Notes: generated from the sequence alone by a model not told the origin. 64,000 nucleotides of DNA from Bacteroidales bacterium (GCA_017449525.1 JAFTFL010000013.1:1-64000), one strand, 5' to 3'. Positions 9,169 through 18,480 are shown, counted from the stretch's first letter. Numbers and translations are program-made.

Positions 9169-9993
9169 ATGATGACGATAGACGGCATAGATGCTTACAT
9201 GGCGTACGGAGTTACTCTGAGGGAGGACGGGTTTAATGCGCTGGCCTCTGTCCCCTCCTTCAAGAGCCTGCCTTCCAACAACTGGCATGAATACGACGGG
9301 GTAGAGGTAGACCTCACAGCCCCCGTGCTTGACAGCCGCAGGGTAGTCCTCAGTTTCAACATCTCCGATGTGCGCAAGCTTGCCGACCTACGCACCGACC
9401 TTGAACAGGGTGCAGAGCACACCATTTTCTTTTCCGCACCTCTTCGTACCGTGCTCAAGGCACGGCTATACAGCATGGACTCATTGGCGACTCATCTCAG
9501 ACTGGGCTACTTCACGCTGACGTTGATAGAGGACACCTACAGCCTCGTGGCAGCCGACCTTGCCCAAATTACGCCGTGCCCTTATGTGCAAGGCGTATCT
9601 CTTGACGGGCACGACCTTGCCGAGTACGGGTGGCTGGTGTTGAGAGGCACCGAGGTAACCTTTTTGCAGTGGCCTGCCGTCAAGGAGAACCACTACACCA
9701 AGCAGCAGTATGAGGCAGGCATCAAGGATTACGACATGTCGCACGTGCGATTTGCCGAGAAAGAGGCCACGCTAAAGGTGCACAGCCGAGCATCCGCCGC
9801 AGAGTTTTGGAAGCGGCACAGGTGCCTGTTTGGCGTACTCACAGCCCCAGGGGTGCATCAGATCCGATTAGACAACCTCTCACAGTGGCACAACTGCTAC
9901 TACGGAGGCAGTTCGGTTACGAAGTTTGCCATTGGGGCTGATGGTGAGCTTTGGTGCGACATAGATATACGACTTAGACTATTGGGGGCGTGA
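9169..9993 (+). CDS. Distal tail protein (Dit-like)
   Basis: This 274-residue protein lies between the tape measure and tail hub genes, where Dit sits in siphoviruses. It has two halves of similar character: residues 1-135 begin IDGIDAYMAYGVTL and include LRLGYFTLTL, while residues about 140-274 begin VSLDGHDLAEYGWLV and end DIDIRLRLLG. This fits a duplicated tail-tube-like fold. The ATG at 9172 could serve instead of 9169. The start follows an AAAGGAGAGAAG ribosome-binding stretch. Confidence 0.6.
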   Translation: MMTIDGIDAYMAYGVTLREDGFNALASVPSFKSLPSNNWHEYDGVEVDLTAPVLDSRRVVLSFNISDVRKLADLRTDLEQGAEHTIFFSAPLRTVLKARLYSMDSLATHLRLGYFTLTLIEDTYSLVAADLAQITPCPYVQGVSLDGHDLAEYGWLVLRGTEVTFLQWPAVKENHYTKQQYEAGIKDYDMSHVRFAEKEATLKVHSRASAAEFWKRHRCLFGVLTAPGVHQIRLDNLSQWHNCYYGGSSVTKFAIGADGELWCDIDIRLRLLGA

Positions 9994-9994
9994 T

Positions 9995-12226
9995 ATGATA
10001 GACATCTTCGATGCAGCAGGCAACCTGTACCGCTCCGTCTTGATAGAGGACGACAGCTATTACTTCCGCGAAGTGATGGGAGAGCATCAAGTGCTCCTAC
10101 ACTTCGGCATGGACGAGTATGTGTCGTTTCCCGTGGGTTGCTTCATTGTCTACAAGGAGACCACCTACACGTTACGCCAGCCGCCAGTGGTGCGGAAGAT
10201 GCACAACAGATCCTTTGACTACACGCTGAAGATGTGTCCAAGTGAGTACATGCTAAGGATAAAGATGATGCGGTGCCTGTACAGTGGAGAGTCTATGCAG
10301 GCGTTATCCGATGGGCGGCTGGTCTTTTCGTTGACGGCGAGGGCGCACGAGCATCTTGCCATGGTCGTTGCCAACCTGAACCAAGCCGATACGGGATGGA
10401 GTGTAGGCGAGATAGGTAGCGACGTGGAGGATGTAGAGAAGACTGTCTCCTACGACAGGATGTACTTGAGGGAAGCTTTGGAGCAGATAGCCTCTGTCTT
10501 CGCCACTGAATATGTAGTAGACAGCACGACGAAGCGTATCTCCTTAGGGAAGTACGAGCTCAACAGAGATAACCCAATCACCATGTCGTACGGCAGGGGG
10601 AATGGCTTCATCAGTGGATGCACGCGCGACAACGAGAATGATTTTCCGCCCATCGATTTGCTCTACATAGAGGGTGGAGAACGCAACATTGATGCGACCA
10701 CCTATGGGAGCAAGACGCTGTTATTTCCGAAGAGCAAGACGGTACGGTACGACGGACGTTACTTTCGTTGGCAGTCTGGCTATGATGCAAGGGTGGCGAG
10801 GAGTTATACCACCTCGTCGGACGGGATGTACGTACGTAGCACGCTGCGCCCCGACTCCTTCGTAGAGGGGAACTTTGATGCTACGGAAGTTTACCCCAAG
10901 TATATAGGGACGGTGCATGCCGTTGAGGTGGTAGATGCGCGTACCAACCTCATCAACATCTACGACAGTAGCACCGAATTTCCAGGAGACCCAGCCGACA
11001 CGGACAGCTTTGCGCGGCTTGGTATCGGAGGAGAGAAGCCTACCATCTTCTTTCAGAGCGGTTCGTTGGCGGGGCGAGAATTTGATTTGGCCGCCACAGA
11101 TACACGTATCAACACCTCGTACGACTCGCGCGGGTGGAAACTCGAGATAGTACCTGCCGAACTCGATGGGGTGTGGATGCCAGGCGGCGACACGGAGCAG
11201 TCCGATGGGACGTATGCCGTCAACCCTGCCTACATGCCACAGGTGGGTGATACCTATGTAATATACGGGATAGCCCTGCCGCAGACCTACATCCGTAATG
11301 ACAGGGAAGAGACGGGAGCCGAGTGGGACGCGTTGCGAGCTGCCATCGTCTCGCTGTACAAGCAGGAGGAATACACCTACCGCTTCTCTGGCACTGTAGA
11401 CGGGATATGGTCGAAGAGCCACTGGGACACGGTGGGTGTGTACATGAGTGTGGGGCAGCATGTGCTCTTCTCAGACGACTTCATGCCTGAAGGGCTACTC
11501 ATGCGCGTGGTAGGAATACGGGAGTACCTATGCAAGCCATACAGTCCCGAACTCACCCTCTCCAACGCCCTTGTGCGAACTGGTCTTCTGACCGAATGGA
11601 AAGGGAAGTACGGAAGAGGAACGCTGATACGGAAGCAGCTGGATGATGCGGTTCTGCAGAGCAACTCACGGTTGGATAGACGCGTGGCGTATGACGATGT
11701 GGTAATAACCGATGAGCAGATAAGGGTGGGCAGCCAGCATGCCGACCTTGTTCCCATAAACGATTTCCGCGAGGCAAAGATGCAGATAGAGAAGGTCTCT
11801 ACAGTGGTACAGATGACCACAGAAGAGTGGGCGAAGGCAGGCAATGCCGATAAGGTCTACAAGGCAGGCACCATCCTGCTTGACAAAGACACGCAGTATG
11901 TCAAGATAGCCGACGGCATCACTACGGCAAAGGAACTTGAATATTGTGATGTGCCTATTGCAACAGATGTTATAAAGATGGCCGAACAAATTATGTCTCT
12001 TCAAGAGCAGACAGACACGATACAGGAGGATGTCAACGGACTTATGCAGCGCGGCGGTGTACAGTACTACGACAACAGGTGGGAGTTTCCTGCCATAGGA
12101 CAGGCCAACTATTACTACTATGACAGGGAGGAGGGTGTAAACTACGCGTGGAACGATGAGTCGCTGACATACGACAAGACTGGCATTGATATAGAAGACA
12201 TAGAATTTATAGACTCAAATTTTTAA
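9995..12226 (+). CDS. Phage tail hub / tail-associated protein (Tal, gp44-like)
   Basis: This 743-residue protein starts two bases after the Dit-like stop. The N-terminus (MIDIFDAAGNLYRSVLIEDDS) and the PPVVRKMHNRSFDYTLK block resemble the gp27/gp44-like baseplate hub domain that caps siphovirus tail tubes. The C-terminal third, from about residue 630, contains the EWAKAGNADKVYKAGTILLDKDT motif, which looks like an Mtd-N-type fibre-attachment module. It probably links the tail tip to the fibres encoded next. No lytic domain is obvious. Confidence 0.62.
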   Translation: MIDIFDAAGNLYRSVLIEDDSYYFREVMGEHQVLLHFGMDEYVSFPVGCFIVYKETTYTLRQPPVVRKMHNRSFDYTLKMCPSEYMLRIKMMRCLYSGESMQALSDGRLVFSLTARAHEHLAMVVANLNQADTGWSVGEIGSDVEDVEKTVSYDRMYLREALEQIASVFATEYVVDSTTKRISLGKYELNRDNPITMSYGRGNGFISGCTRDNENDFPPIDLLYIEGGERNIDATTYGSKTLLFPKSKTVRYDGRYFRWQSGYDARVARSYTTSSDGMYVRSTLRPDSFVEGNFDATEVYPKYIGTVHAVEVVDARTNLINIYDSSTEFPGDPADTDSFARLGIGGEKPTIFFQSGSLAGREFDLAATDTRINTSYDSRGWKLEIVPAELDGVWMPGGDTEQSDGTYAVNPAYMPQVGDTYVIYGIALPQTYIRNDREETGAEWDALRAAIVSLYKQEEYTYRFSGTVDGIWSKSHWDTVGVYMSVGQHVLFSDDFMPEGLLMRVVGIREYLCKPYSPELTLSNALVRTGLLTEWKGKYGRGTLIRKQLDDAVLQSNSRLDRRVAYDDVVITDEQIRVGSQHADLVPINDFREAKMQIEKVSTVVQMTTEEWAKAGNADKVYKAGTILLDKDTQYVKIADGITTAKELEYCDVPIATDVIKMAEQIMSLQEQTDTIQEDVNGLMQRGGVQYYDNRWEFPAIGQANYYYYDREEGVNYAWNDESLTYDKTGIDIEDIEFIDSNF

Positions 12227-12237
12227 TTAGCACGATT

Positions 12238-13893
12238 ATGGCAACAAATCAGATTACAGCGAGGCATATAGTATGTACGAAGACGGCATCTGCATGGGCT
12301 TCCTATACCATCATTCCGCTGAAAGGCGAGATATGCTTGGAGGGCGACACGGGGCTGTTTAAATTTGGTAATGGTACGGACAAATATGCCGACTTGCCTT
12401 ATGCAGCAGGGCAGATAGATGGCGACGGCAATTGGATCCAGGTAACGAAGTCAAACGGTGTTGCAACGGTGGAACACATCGGGCCGAGCGGCACAAGCAG
12501 TGATGCGGCCACAAGTGGGGCAGTGGCGGCGTTCGGCAATGGCACCAGTATTGTAACGGGTGTCAAGGTTGATGCCAAAGGGCACGTAACGGGTGTAACT
12601 AAAGAGAACGCCACCAACATAACCACAATGGCCTCAGCGGCCTCTGCCGCCGACCAGTTCGTAACGACTGGAGGTGCGTCGAGGGTGGTGAAAGCATCGG
12701 GCTATACGAGGTCTACCACCGTCAACTCCTCGTCGACAGACTCGCAGATACCCACCGCAAAGGCGGTGCAAGACGCTATCAATAGTGCGCTTACCAGTGC
12801 CATGCGATATAAGGGCACCATCACCAAGTTCGCCGACCTACCCACGTCGGGGCAGAAGGTGGGTGATACCTATGTAGCCTCGGCAGGCTTCACCCATGCG
12901 CCGACAGGCAGTTCCACGTTGCCAGCAGGCAGTTATGAGACGGGCGACCTCTTCTTCTGGAACGGCACGATGTGGGATGCTGTCAATGGCGAGAACCAAG
13001 TGGAGAATAATGCGCCCACCGTCAGAATGGACGGCGGAACCTACACTATAGGTACAGTAGACGGGACCGCACTACAGGTCAAGACCGATAACCTTGACTT
13101 CTCATCTCCCTCGGTCGATGGAGATACCATTGCGTTCATCGATACCATCTCGCAGACGGATGGCAAGGTGAGTGCCACCAAGAAGAACGTGCGAGCCGCA
13201 TCCACCTCGCAGACCGGTGTCGTGCAGCTTCAAGACAGTGTGGATGCCACCACGACGAAGGCGGCCACCCCGAATGCGGTAAAGGCGGCCATAGAGGCGT
13301 TGGACGTGCCGATCGTGGGTGGCTCTGGCAAGTATATCGAGTCAATCTTAGAGAATGACGGAAAGATACAAGCCACAGAAAGGACGCTGCCGACCGCTCC
13401 CAACGGCTACGGGCAGGTAACGGTATCGGCGCAGAGTGCCGCGACAACCAATAGTGCAGGCAACAGTACGGCTACGACGCTCAAGTCTGTTGGCTCTAAT
13501 GAGACGTTGAAGATTACGTCGGCCAACAAGTGGGTCAACATCAGCGGAACAGATAGCACCACGGCAGGCAGCGACGAGGTGAAGATAAGTCATGCTGTCG
13601 GCACCATAGCCACGACAGGAGGTGGGCTCAAGAAGATAAGTTACGACAATGCAGGCCACATCACGGCCGCGAGTGATGTTACGTCGGGCGATATAGGTGG
13701 CAAGTTAACCGACTTGGCCGTATCTATGGCGGCTACGGGGGCCACCAGTACCACCTCCAATAACGCGCAACTCAAAGCGACGGTAACGGCATTTGGCAAG
13801 ACGGCCTCAACGACGATGAGTGCAGCGACTTTGCCGACATCCTTGCTGAAAGACGACGCGAATGTAACACTGATAATTGACGGTAACTTCTAA
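12238..13893 (+). CDS. Phage tail fibre, first copy, Mtd-N-like N-terminus
   Basis: This is a 551-residue fibre protein. Residues 1-60 (ITARHIVCTKTASAWASYTI to LFKFGNGTDKYADLPYA) match the pattern of the major tropism determinant N-terminal domain, a trimerisation and attachment module. The rest is Ser/Thr/Ala/Gly-rich with fibre-like repeats such as STDSQIPTAKAVQDAINSAL and TSQTGVVQLQDSVDATTTKAATPNAVKAAIEAL. It starts 11 nt after the tail hub gene and likely recognises the host surface. No C-type-lectin variable region is recognisable. Confidence 0.72.
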   Translation: MATNQITARHIVCTKTASAWASYTIIPLKGEICLEGDTGLFKFGNGTDKYADLPYAAGQIDGDGNWIQVTKSNGVATVEHIGPSGTSSDAATSGAVAAFGNGTSIVTGVKVDAKGHVTGVTKENATNITTMASAASAADQFVTTGGASRVVKASGYTRSTTVNSSSTDSQIPTAKAVQDAINSALTSAMRYKGTITKFADLPTSGQKVGDTYVASAGFTHAPTGSSTLPAGSYETGDLFFWNGTMWDAVNGENQVENNAPTVRMDGGTYTIGTVDGTALQVKTDNLDFSSPSVDGDTIAFIDTISQTDGKVSATKKNVRAASTSQTGVVQLQDSVDATTTKAATPNAVKAAIEALDVPIVGGSGKYIESILENDGKIQATERTLPTAPNGYGQVTVSAQSAATTNSAGNSTATTLKSVGSNETLKITSANKWVNISGTDSTTAGSDEVKISHAVGTIATTGGGLKKISYDNAGHITAASDVTSGDIGGKLTDLAVSMAATGATSTTSNNAQLKATVTAFGKTASTTMSAATLPTSLLKDDANVTLIIDGNF

Positions 13894-13897
13894 TATT

Positions 13898-16393
13898 ATG
13901 GCTGAGAATAAGATAAAAGCACGGGTGCAGATTGCCAGCAAGACCACTGCGCAGTGGGGCACCACCACCACGATACCCAAGAATGGGGAGCTCATCTACG
14001 ACTCCACGACTAAGATGATGAAGATAGGCAACGGGAGTGCTGCTGCAAAAGACTTGCCAAACACATCAATACGGGTTAGTGAGAAGGCGATAGTATCGGC
14101 AGGCACGGTGTATACGGAAGAAACCTCCTTCTATGATGGTGCGTTTATCAAGTCGATAGGAGCCGATCGTTTCGATGGTGGAGGCCCGAATGGTGTGAAG
14201 GTAGAGCGTAGTACAGATGGGGGTGTTACGTGGGTAGATGCTGGAGTAACGGACACGCAGAAGAAACAATTATTTTGCTCCTCGATAATTGTGAGTACCA
14301 CAATTCCAGTTAAGAACAACTCGTCAGATCCCGACTTTTCGAAGTATCAATTAAGGATTACGCTTTCGATGGTTGATTTCAAATTATATTGTTTGCTGAA
14401 CAAGTACGCTATATACATATCTACAGGCGGTGCGTCGAATTGTCGCTGCCGGATACGTGGGCGGACGTTTAAGAATGTTGCCGAAGGGGTTGACACGTGG
14501 GTACAATATGCAGATGCACAGATTAAAGGGTGGTCAGGATGGAATATAATTAATACAGGCATTCATACATTTGGTGGATATTCAGACTCGACGGATTCCG
14601 CCTACTGCAAGGAGCTTGAGTTCACCTTTACGCAGGAAGGGTCTAACGCCTCCTATGGTGGGTTGTCAATAGGTAACATACAAGCATTTGGTTACATAAG
14701 TTGGGTAACACCCTCTGCAGCTGCCGCCAGAGGGCGCCTGTACACGTGGGACATAGACCAGAATGCGACTTTTCCACAGAAATTAACTGCCTCCGCCATT
14801 GCTAAGACTGGTGGTAAAGCTACGCAGTTTCTCAAGGCGGATGGGTCGGTGGATAGCACCAGTTACTATCACAGTAGCTACGTTCCTGAGACCATTGTCG
14901 CGTACAAGCGGCCAACATATAGTAACAGGAGTCGTTCTCTTGATGTCAAAACTTCAGACTCCACGGTCAAATATTTCTTGAGCCACAACACTACTGATAC
15001 ATCGGATAAGATGCCAAAGGATGGCTGTGTATTGAGTATGTCATGGGATAATAGCAATACATTCTGTGTCCAACTAGGTGTATCAAATTCTGATGGGAGC
15101 GTATATACGCGCTACCATAATATCAACCAGGGTAGTAGCTGGCGGCCGTGGATTCGTCAATTGAATGCGAATGATGCAGTCGTCAGTAGCGTAGCCTACG
15201 ATGCTACCAATAAGAAGATTGCGGCGAAGAACATCCAAGGGACTGCGACGGAAGTTGTTACTGCGGCGAAGATAGTGTCCGACGGGGGTGCAGTAACCAG
15301 CGTGAAGACGGTCAATGGTAACAGCCTCGTTGGTAGTGGCAATGTCAGCGTGGGAACGGTTGATACTACGGGAGAGATGACGAGTGGGCATGTGGTGGTG
15401 TCCGACGGGGGCAGTGTGATAAAAGATAGTGGCTATACAATCGGCAAGTCCGTTCCGAGCGATGCGGTCTTCACCGACACACATCACACCTCTCGTACGG
15501 TGGTGTCAGAGAACGAGGACGACACAACCAGTAGTACTGAAGCGGTGAGCAATCCGAAGATAGTTCACGTGGAGAACGAGGAGGCAAGGTCATGCTATAA
15601 GTTGGTCGGCGAGGGCGGAACCCTGGTTGAGTGGGACGGCAGCAGTAACATTACTATATCGTCGCCCAGTGTCAGCCTTAGCAATGGAACTATCAGTGTT
15701 GACGGTAGTAGTATTAAGCCAGTAACCAGTGTGAAGCTAATACAAGGAACGGGTATTACCGTCAGCAATAGCGGCACCGCTATTACGGGTAGTGGCGAGC
15801 GGACAATCTCATTGAATGAGGCTACAACTGGTACGATAGGAGGTGTCAAGGTCGCTGGTGTGAGAAGCAGTGCCATCACGACGGCACAGGGGAGTACGAC
15901 GGCTAACAGGTACTACGGAGTGGAGAAGGACAGCAGCGGAAAAGCCTTTGTCAACGTCCCGTGGTCCGATACAGATACGCATGAGACCAATATGATAGGT
16001 ACCAATGCGCAGCCTGCCATGACGACAAATGTCGCCATTACAGGCAATAACACGGTGAGTTCTCAGCGTGATGGAGTCTACCTTGTCGGTGGCGACAACA
16101 TCACAATAGAGGCTGTCAATGCCACGAATGGTGCAGGCACGATAGGGTTCCGGATCAGTGCGAGTGAGCCACAGGGGGGAATGGTGAACATTACAAGCAA
16201 TGATGGCTCTGTCGTGGTGAGCCAAAACGGTATGCAGTTTGACTTGTCTGTAGGTGGAGCAGGCGGCGGCGATATAGACTGGAACAGCGTTGACTGGAAC
16301 GCTTTCTGGGCATCTGGGATGAATAGTTTTTTAGACTACTTAGAGGGCGACGGGGAGGCACAGGAAAGGTTTAGAGGTATCTTGGGGATATAG
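13898..16393 (+). CDS. Phage tail fibre, second copy, Mtd-N-like N-terminus
   Basis: This is an 831-residue fibre protein. The ATG at 13898 (MAENKIKARVQIASKTTAQW) begins an Mtd-N-like module (GELIYDSTTKMMKIGNGSAAAKDLPN) parallel to that of the previous fibre, 4 nt downstream of its stop. The middle has a lectin- or pectate-lyase-like stretch (about 60-280) of lower GC than its flanks. The distal part is Ser/Gly/Thr fibre sequence with TSVKTVNGNSLVGSGNVSVGTVD repeats, common in phage fibres. It ends in a short helical tail. An in-frame TTG at 13877 would overlap the previous gene and is less likely. Confidence 0.7.
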   Translation: MAENKIKARVQIASKTTAQWGTTTTIPKNGELIYDSTTKMMKIGNGSAAAKDLPNTSIRVSEKAIVSAGTVYTEETSFYDGAFIKSIGADRFDGGGPNGVKVERSTDGGVTWVDAGVTDTQKKQLFCSSIIVSTTIPVKNNSSDPDFSKYQLRITLSMVDFKLYCLLNKYAIYISTGGASNCRCRIRGRTFKNVAEGVDTWVQYADAQIKGWSGWNIINTGIHTFGGYSDSTDSAYCKELEFTFTQEGSNASYGGLSIGNIQAFGYISWVTPSAAAARGRLYTWDIDQNATFPQKLTASAIAKTGGKATQFLKADGSVDSTSYYHSSYVPETIVAYKRPTYSNRSRSLDVKTSDSTVKYFLSHNTTDTSDKMPKDGCVLSMSWDNSNTFCVQLGVSNSDGSVYTRYHNINQGSSWRPWIRQLNANDAVVSSVAYDATNKKIAAKNIQGTATEVVTAAKIVSDGGAVTSVKTVNGNSLVGSGNVSVGTVDTTGEMTSGHVVVSDGGSVIKDSGYTIGKSVPSDAVFTDTHHTSRTVVSENEDDTTSSTEAVSNPKIVHVENEEARSCYKLVGEGGTLVEWDGSSNITISSPSVSLSNGTISVDGSSIKPVTSVKLIQGTGITVSNSGTAITGSGERTISLNEATTGTIGGVKVAGVRSSAITTAQGSTTANRYYGVEKDSSGKAFVNVPWSDTDTHETNMIGTNAQPAMTTNVAITGNNTVSSQRDGVYLVGGDNITIEAVNATNGAGTIGFRISASEPQGGMVNITSNDGSVVVSQNGMQFDLSVGGAGGGDIDWNSVDWNAFWASGMNSFLDYLEGDGEAQERFRGILGI

Positions 16394-16401
16394 GAGGTGT
16401 C

Positions 16402-16770
16402 ATGGACTGGGTAGAGATAGTGATAGGCTTTGTGGGTGGCGGTATGGTGAGTATGCTCACAATTCCCTCGGTGGTGAAGCGGAGTAAGGCGGAGGCCAGG
16501 GCTGTGGAGCTTGACAACCTGCAAAAGGCGGTGGAGGGGTGGAAAGAGCTTGCCGATGAGAGGCAGGAGGCGAACCATGACCGCGACAGCCGCATCAAGG
16601 AGCTGAATGAGAAGATAGACAGTCTGTATGAGCAGATAGGGGTGCTGCGTGCAGACCGCGATGCAAAGATAGAGGAGAATACGACGCTGAAGGTGAAGAT
16701 AGCGACGGATGAGGTGAAGTTGTGCATGGTGAGAGGGTGTGCCAGCAGAGAGCCGCAGAGTGGGTATTGA
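16402..16770 (+). CDS. Small membrane-anchored coiled-coil protein of the lysis region
   Basis: This 122-residue protein has one N-terminal membrane segment (VEIVIGFVGGGMVSMLTI) followed by a long charged coiled coil (about 30-105, with KELNEKIDSLYEQIGVLRAD heptads) and a conserved-looking C-terminus with two cysteines (CMVRGCASREPQSGY). Proteins of this design sit between tail fibres and endolysin in many Bacteroidales phages. The topology would suit an i-spanin or holin-associated factor, but the function is unknown. Confidence 0.55.
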   Translation: MDWVEIVIGFVGGGMVSMLTIPSVVKRSKAEARAVELDNLQKAVEGWKELADERQEANHDRDSRIKELNEKIDSLYEQIGVLRADRDAKIEENTTLKVKIATDEVKLCMVRGCASREPQSGY

Positions 16771-16787
16771 CAAATAGATATAATGAT

Positions 16788-17234
16788 ATGGCGACAGAAC
16801 ATTTTACGATGAGTGAGATGCTGTATAGCGAGACAGCAGTAAAGAAGAAGATATGGAACGGAGCCACGCGTGAGCAGGAGCAGAACCTACAGGCGTTGAT
16901 GAGTGTGGTGCTGGAGCCGTTGCGGCTGAAGTATGGCAAGCCAATCACAGTAAGCAGTGGCTTCCGCAATGAGGAGGTGAACAAGGCAGTGGGCGGCGTA
17001 GCTACCAGTCAACACATGGCAGGCGAGGCGGCAGATATTACCGCTGGCAGCACCTCAGAGAACCGCAAGTTGGCACGGCTGATAGTGGAGATGCACCTGC
17101 CGTTTGACCAGCTGATAGACGAGAACGGGTACAAGTGGGTACATGTGAGCTTCAAGCGCGTGGGGTTTAATAGGGGGCAGGTGTTGAGATACAAGAATAA
17201 GAAGTATGTGATAATAAGGGATAGTGAGTTGTGA
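16788..17234 (+). CDS. Endolysin, peptidase M15 family (D-Ala-D-Ala carboxypeptidase-like)
   Basis: This 148-residue enzyme likely cuts peptidoglycan cross-links for phage lysis. It carries the M15_3 zinc motif: PITVSSGFRNEEVNKAVGG, SQHMAGEAADI (HxxGxAxD) and the second histidine in KWVHVSF. I chose the ATG at 16788 because the 22 upstream in-frame codons overlap the previous gene and lie outside the domain. It has no signal peptide, so it would need a holin; the neighbouring membrane proteins are candidates. Confidence 0.85.
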   Translation: MATEHFTMSEMLYSETAVKKKIWNGATREQEQNLQALMSVVLEPLRLKYGKPITVSSGFRNEEVNKAVGGVATSQHMAGEAADITAGSTSENRKLARLIVEMHLPFDQLIDENGYKWVHVSFKRVGFNRGQVLRYKNKKYVIIRDSEL

Positions 17235-17260
17235 GCGACGAGCCAAAGGTGGAGGTTGTG

Positions 17261-17590
17261 CTAATGCAGGGAACAGGCGATAAGTAGGGCTACAATGGCG
17301 ACGATGGCCGTAATGGTTGTTGCAATGGCCGTAATGATGTCCCACCTCAGCGGATTGTGCAGATGTGGATTGGATTGAAGATAAGCTTTACCCTTGGTGG
17401 TGATGTAACAATCCACGACGGTATCGTAGTTGAGGACGGAGGCAATAAGGTGCTTCTCGGTCAAGGTAACGACGGCTTCGACAAAACGTTCCTCACTCAG
17501 TTTGGTTGGCTTGTGGGGGTACTGGAGGGCGATATTGCGAAGTACAGCCTTCTCCTCGCGGTTTAATCGGATGCGTTCCACGAAAACCAA
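17261..17590 (-). CDS. Small membrane protein with winged-helix-like N-terminus, antisense in the lysis region
   Basis: This 109-residue protein is encoded on the opposite strand inside the lysis block. Residues 1-75 are soluble (RIRLNREEKAVLRNIALQYP to VVDCYITTKGKAYL) and look like a small winged helix. Residues about 83-106 form a strong membrane segment (IITAIATTITAIVAIVALLI). The coding quality is much better than in the overlapping + frame. I do not recognise the family; the layout suggests a host-expressed moron or lysis regulator. The start at 17590 faces away from the spanin-like gene that begins at 17613. Confidence 0.5.
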   Translation of the reverse strand: MVFVERIRLNREEKAVLRNIALQYPHKPTKLSEERFVEAVVTLTEKHLIASVLNYDTVVDCYITTKGKAYLQSNPHLHNPLRWDIITAIATTITAIVAIVALLIACSLH

Positions 17591-17612
17591 ACGAGATAAA
17601 TGCAGTGATATT

Positions 17613-18041
17613 ATGTTGATGAGAAAGGAAAGCCTATTTTATTTACTGACAATAGCGGTTGTCGTTATGTTACTTTTCGGCTGCCGAGGCACGCAGCAGA
17701 TAGTGGAGCGCCCCGTGTACATTCACGACACGATGCAGGTGGTATCGGTACAAAAAGACAGCGTTTTTGTACACGACAGCGTGAATGTGTACAAAAATGG
17801 CGATACTTTGTACATAACCAAGTGGCTGACCAAGTCGGTGTACAAGATACAGCACGACACCATCCGCGAGGAGAGGGAGGTGCCTGTGGAGGTGGTGCGA
17901 ACCGAGACGGTGGAGGTGGAGAAGCCTCTGAAGAGGTGGCAGAAGCTGCTGATGTGGATAGGTGGTGTGGGGTTGGTAGGAGGTGTGTGCTGTCTGCTGT
18001 GGAAGACACGAGGGGTGTGGGGGAAGCGTGTCTGGGTATGA
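17613..18041 (+). CDS. Phage lipoprotein with C-terminal membrane helix, candidate unimolecular spanin
   Basis: This 142-residue protein has an N-terminal signal ending in a lipobox (AVVVMLLFGC, Cys about residue 22), a repetitive beta-rich middle with alternating HDS/VYKNGDTLYITK motifs, an acidic helix (TETVEVEKPLKRWQK) and a C-terminal membrane helix (LLMWIGGVGLVGGVCCLLW). A lipid anchor at one end and an inner-membrane helix at the other is the design of u-spanins (T1 gp11 type), which fuse inner and outer membranes in the last step of lysis. The ATG at 17613 is used; 17619 is an alternative. The role is inferred from topology and position. Confidence 0.55.
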   Translation: MLMRKESLFYLLTIAVVVMLLFGCRGTQQIVERPVYIHDTMQVVSVQKDSVFVHDSVNVYKNGDTLYITKWLTKSVYKIQHDTIREEREVPVEVVRTETVEVEKPLKRWQKLLMWIGGVGLVGGVCCLLWKTRGVWGKRVWV

Positions 18042-18099
18042 AATGATTAGGATGCGCAATATGTTAATTATGAGTATTGCTTTTAACTGGGGGGGAGAA

Positions 18100-18444
18100 A
18101 TGCCGAAGATGGCTTTAAAGCAAGAGATAAGCCCTGCAACCCGGTTGCTGCTGATAAAGTTGGCCGAGGGCTTTGCCGACGGGGTGCGCAATGGCACGTT
18201 TGCATTTACGGAGCAGGATGGGCGGCGGATAGCGGACTATGTGGGCAGTGTTGTCAATCCGCAGCCGAAGATAAGGATATGTAGCATGGCGCAGGCGTGT
18301 GAGTATTTGCACATCTCGCAGCCTACCTTTCGGAAGTATGTACGACAGGGTTTACTACCGCAGGGGATAAAGATAGCTGGCATCACGGAGCTGTTATGGG
18401 ACAAGGCCGATATAGAGCGGTTTGAGAAGGAGCGGAGGGGGTAA
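18100..18444 (+). CDS. Helix-turn-helix protein, excisionase/MerR-like (HTH_17)
   Basis: This 114-residue DNA-binding protein has a C-terminal HTH_17 domain: ICSMAQACEYLHISQPTFRKY followed by a VRQGLLPQGIKIAG wing and LLWDKADIERFEKERR. The N-terminal half is a helix-rich arm. The ATG at 18100 follows a purine-rich GGGGGGAGAA stretch; in-frame starts at 18043 or 18112 are possible. Such proteins act as excisionases or regulators in Bacteroidales elements. Its 3' end is part of a 32-bp direct repeat that recurs after the HigBA module. Confidence 0.65.
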   Translation: MPKMALKQEISPATRLLLIKLAEGFADGVRNGTFAFTEQDGRRIADYVGSVVNPQPKIRICSMAQACEYLHISQPTFRKYVRQGLLPQGIKIAGITELLWDKADIERFEKERRG

Positions 18445-18480
18445 CAATAGGAGGTAAATGCCGTTGCTTTGGCATATTGG
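18431..18480 (+). repeat. Direct repeat, left copy (flanks the higBA module)
   Basis: The 21-nt core GTAACAATAGGAGGTAAATGC (18441-18461) recurs exactly at 19951-19971, with GAGCGGA just upstream in both copies. The core is followed in both by a small ATGCC...GGCAT-type hairpin. This copy includes the stop codon of the HTH gene. Confidence 0.75.

Noticed and set aside
12238-16393. Diversity-generating retroelement target in the fibres
   Set aside because: No reverse transcriptase, template repeat or C-type-lectin variable region is visible in the window.
17430-17612. Longer start of the spanin-like gene
   Set aside because: The upstream in-frame part lies antisense to a better gene and would destroy the lipoprotein signal.
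11-18041. Alternative genetic code with TGA as sense codon in the phage
   Set aside because: TGA, TAA and TAG are all used as normal stops with tight gene spacing, so the tail tube TGA is a local matter.
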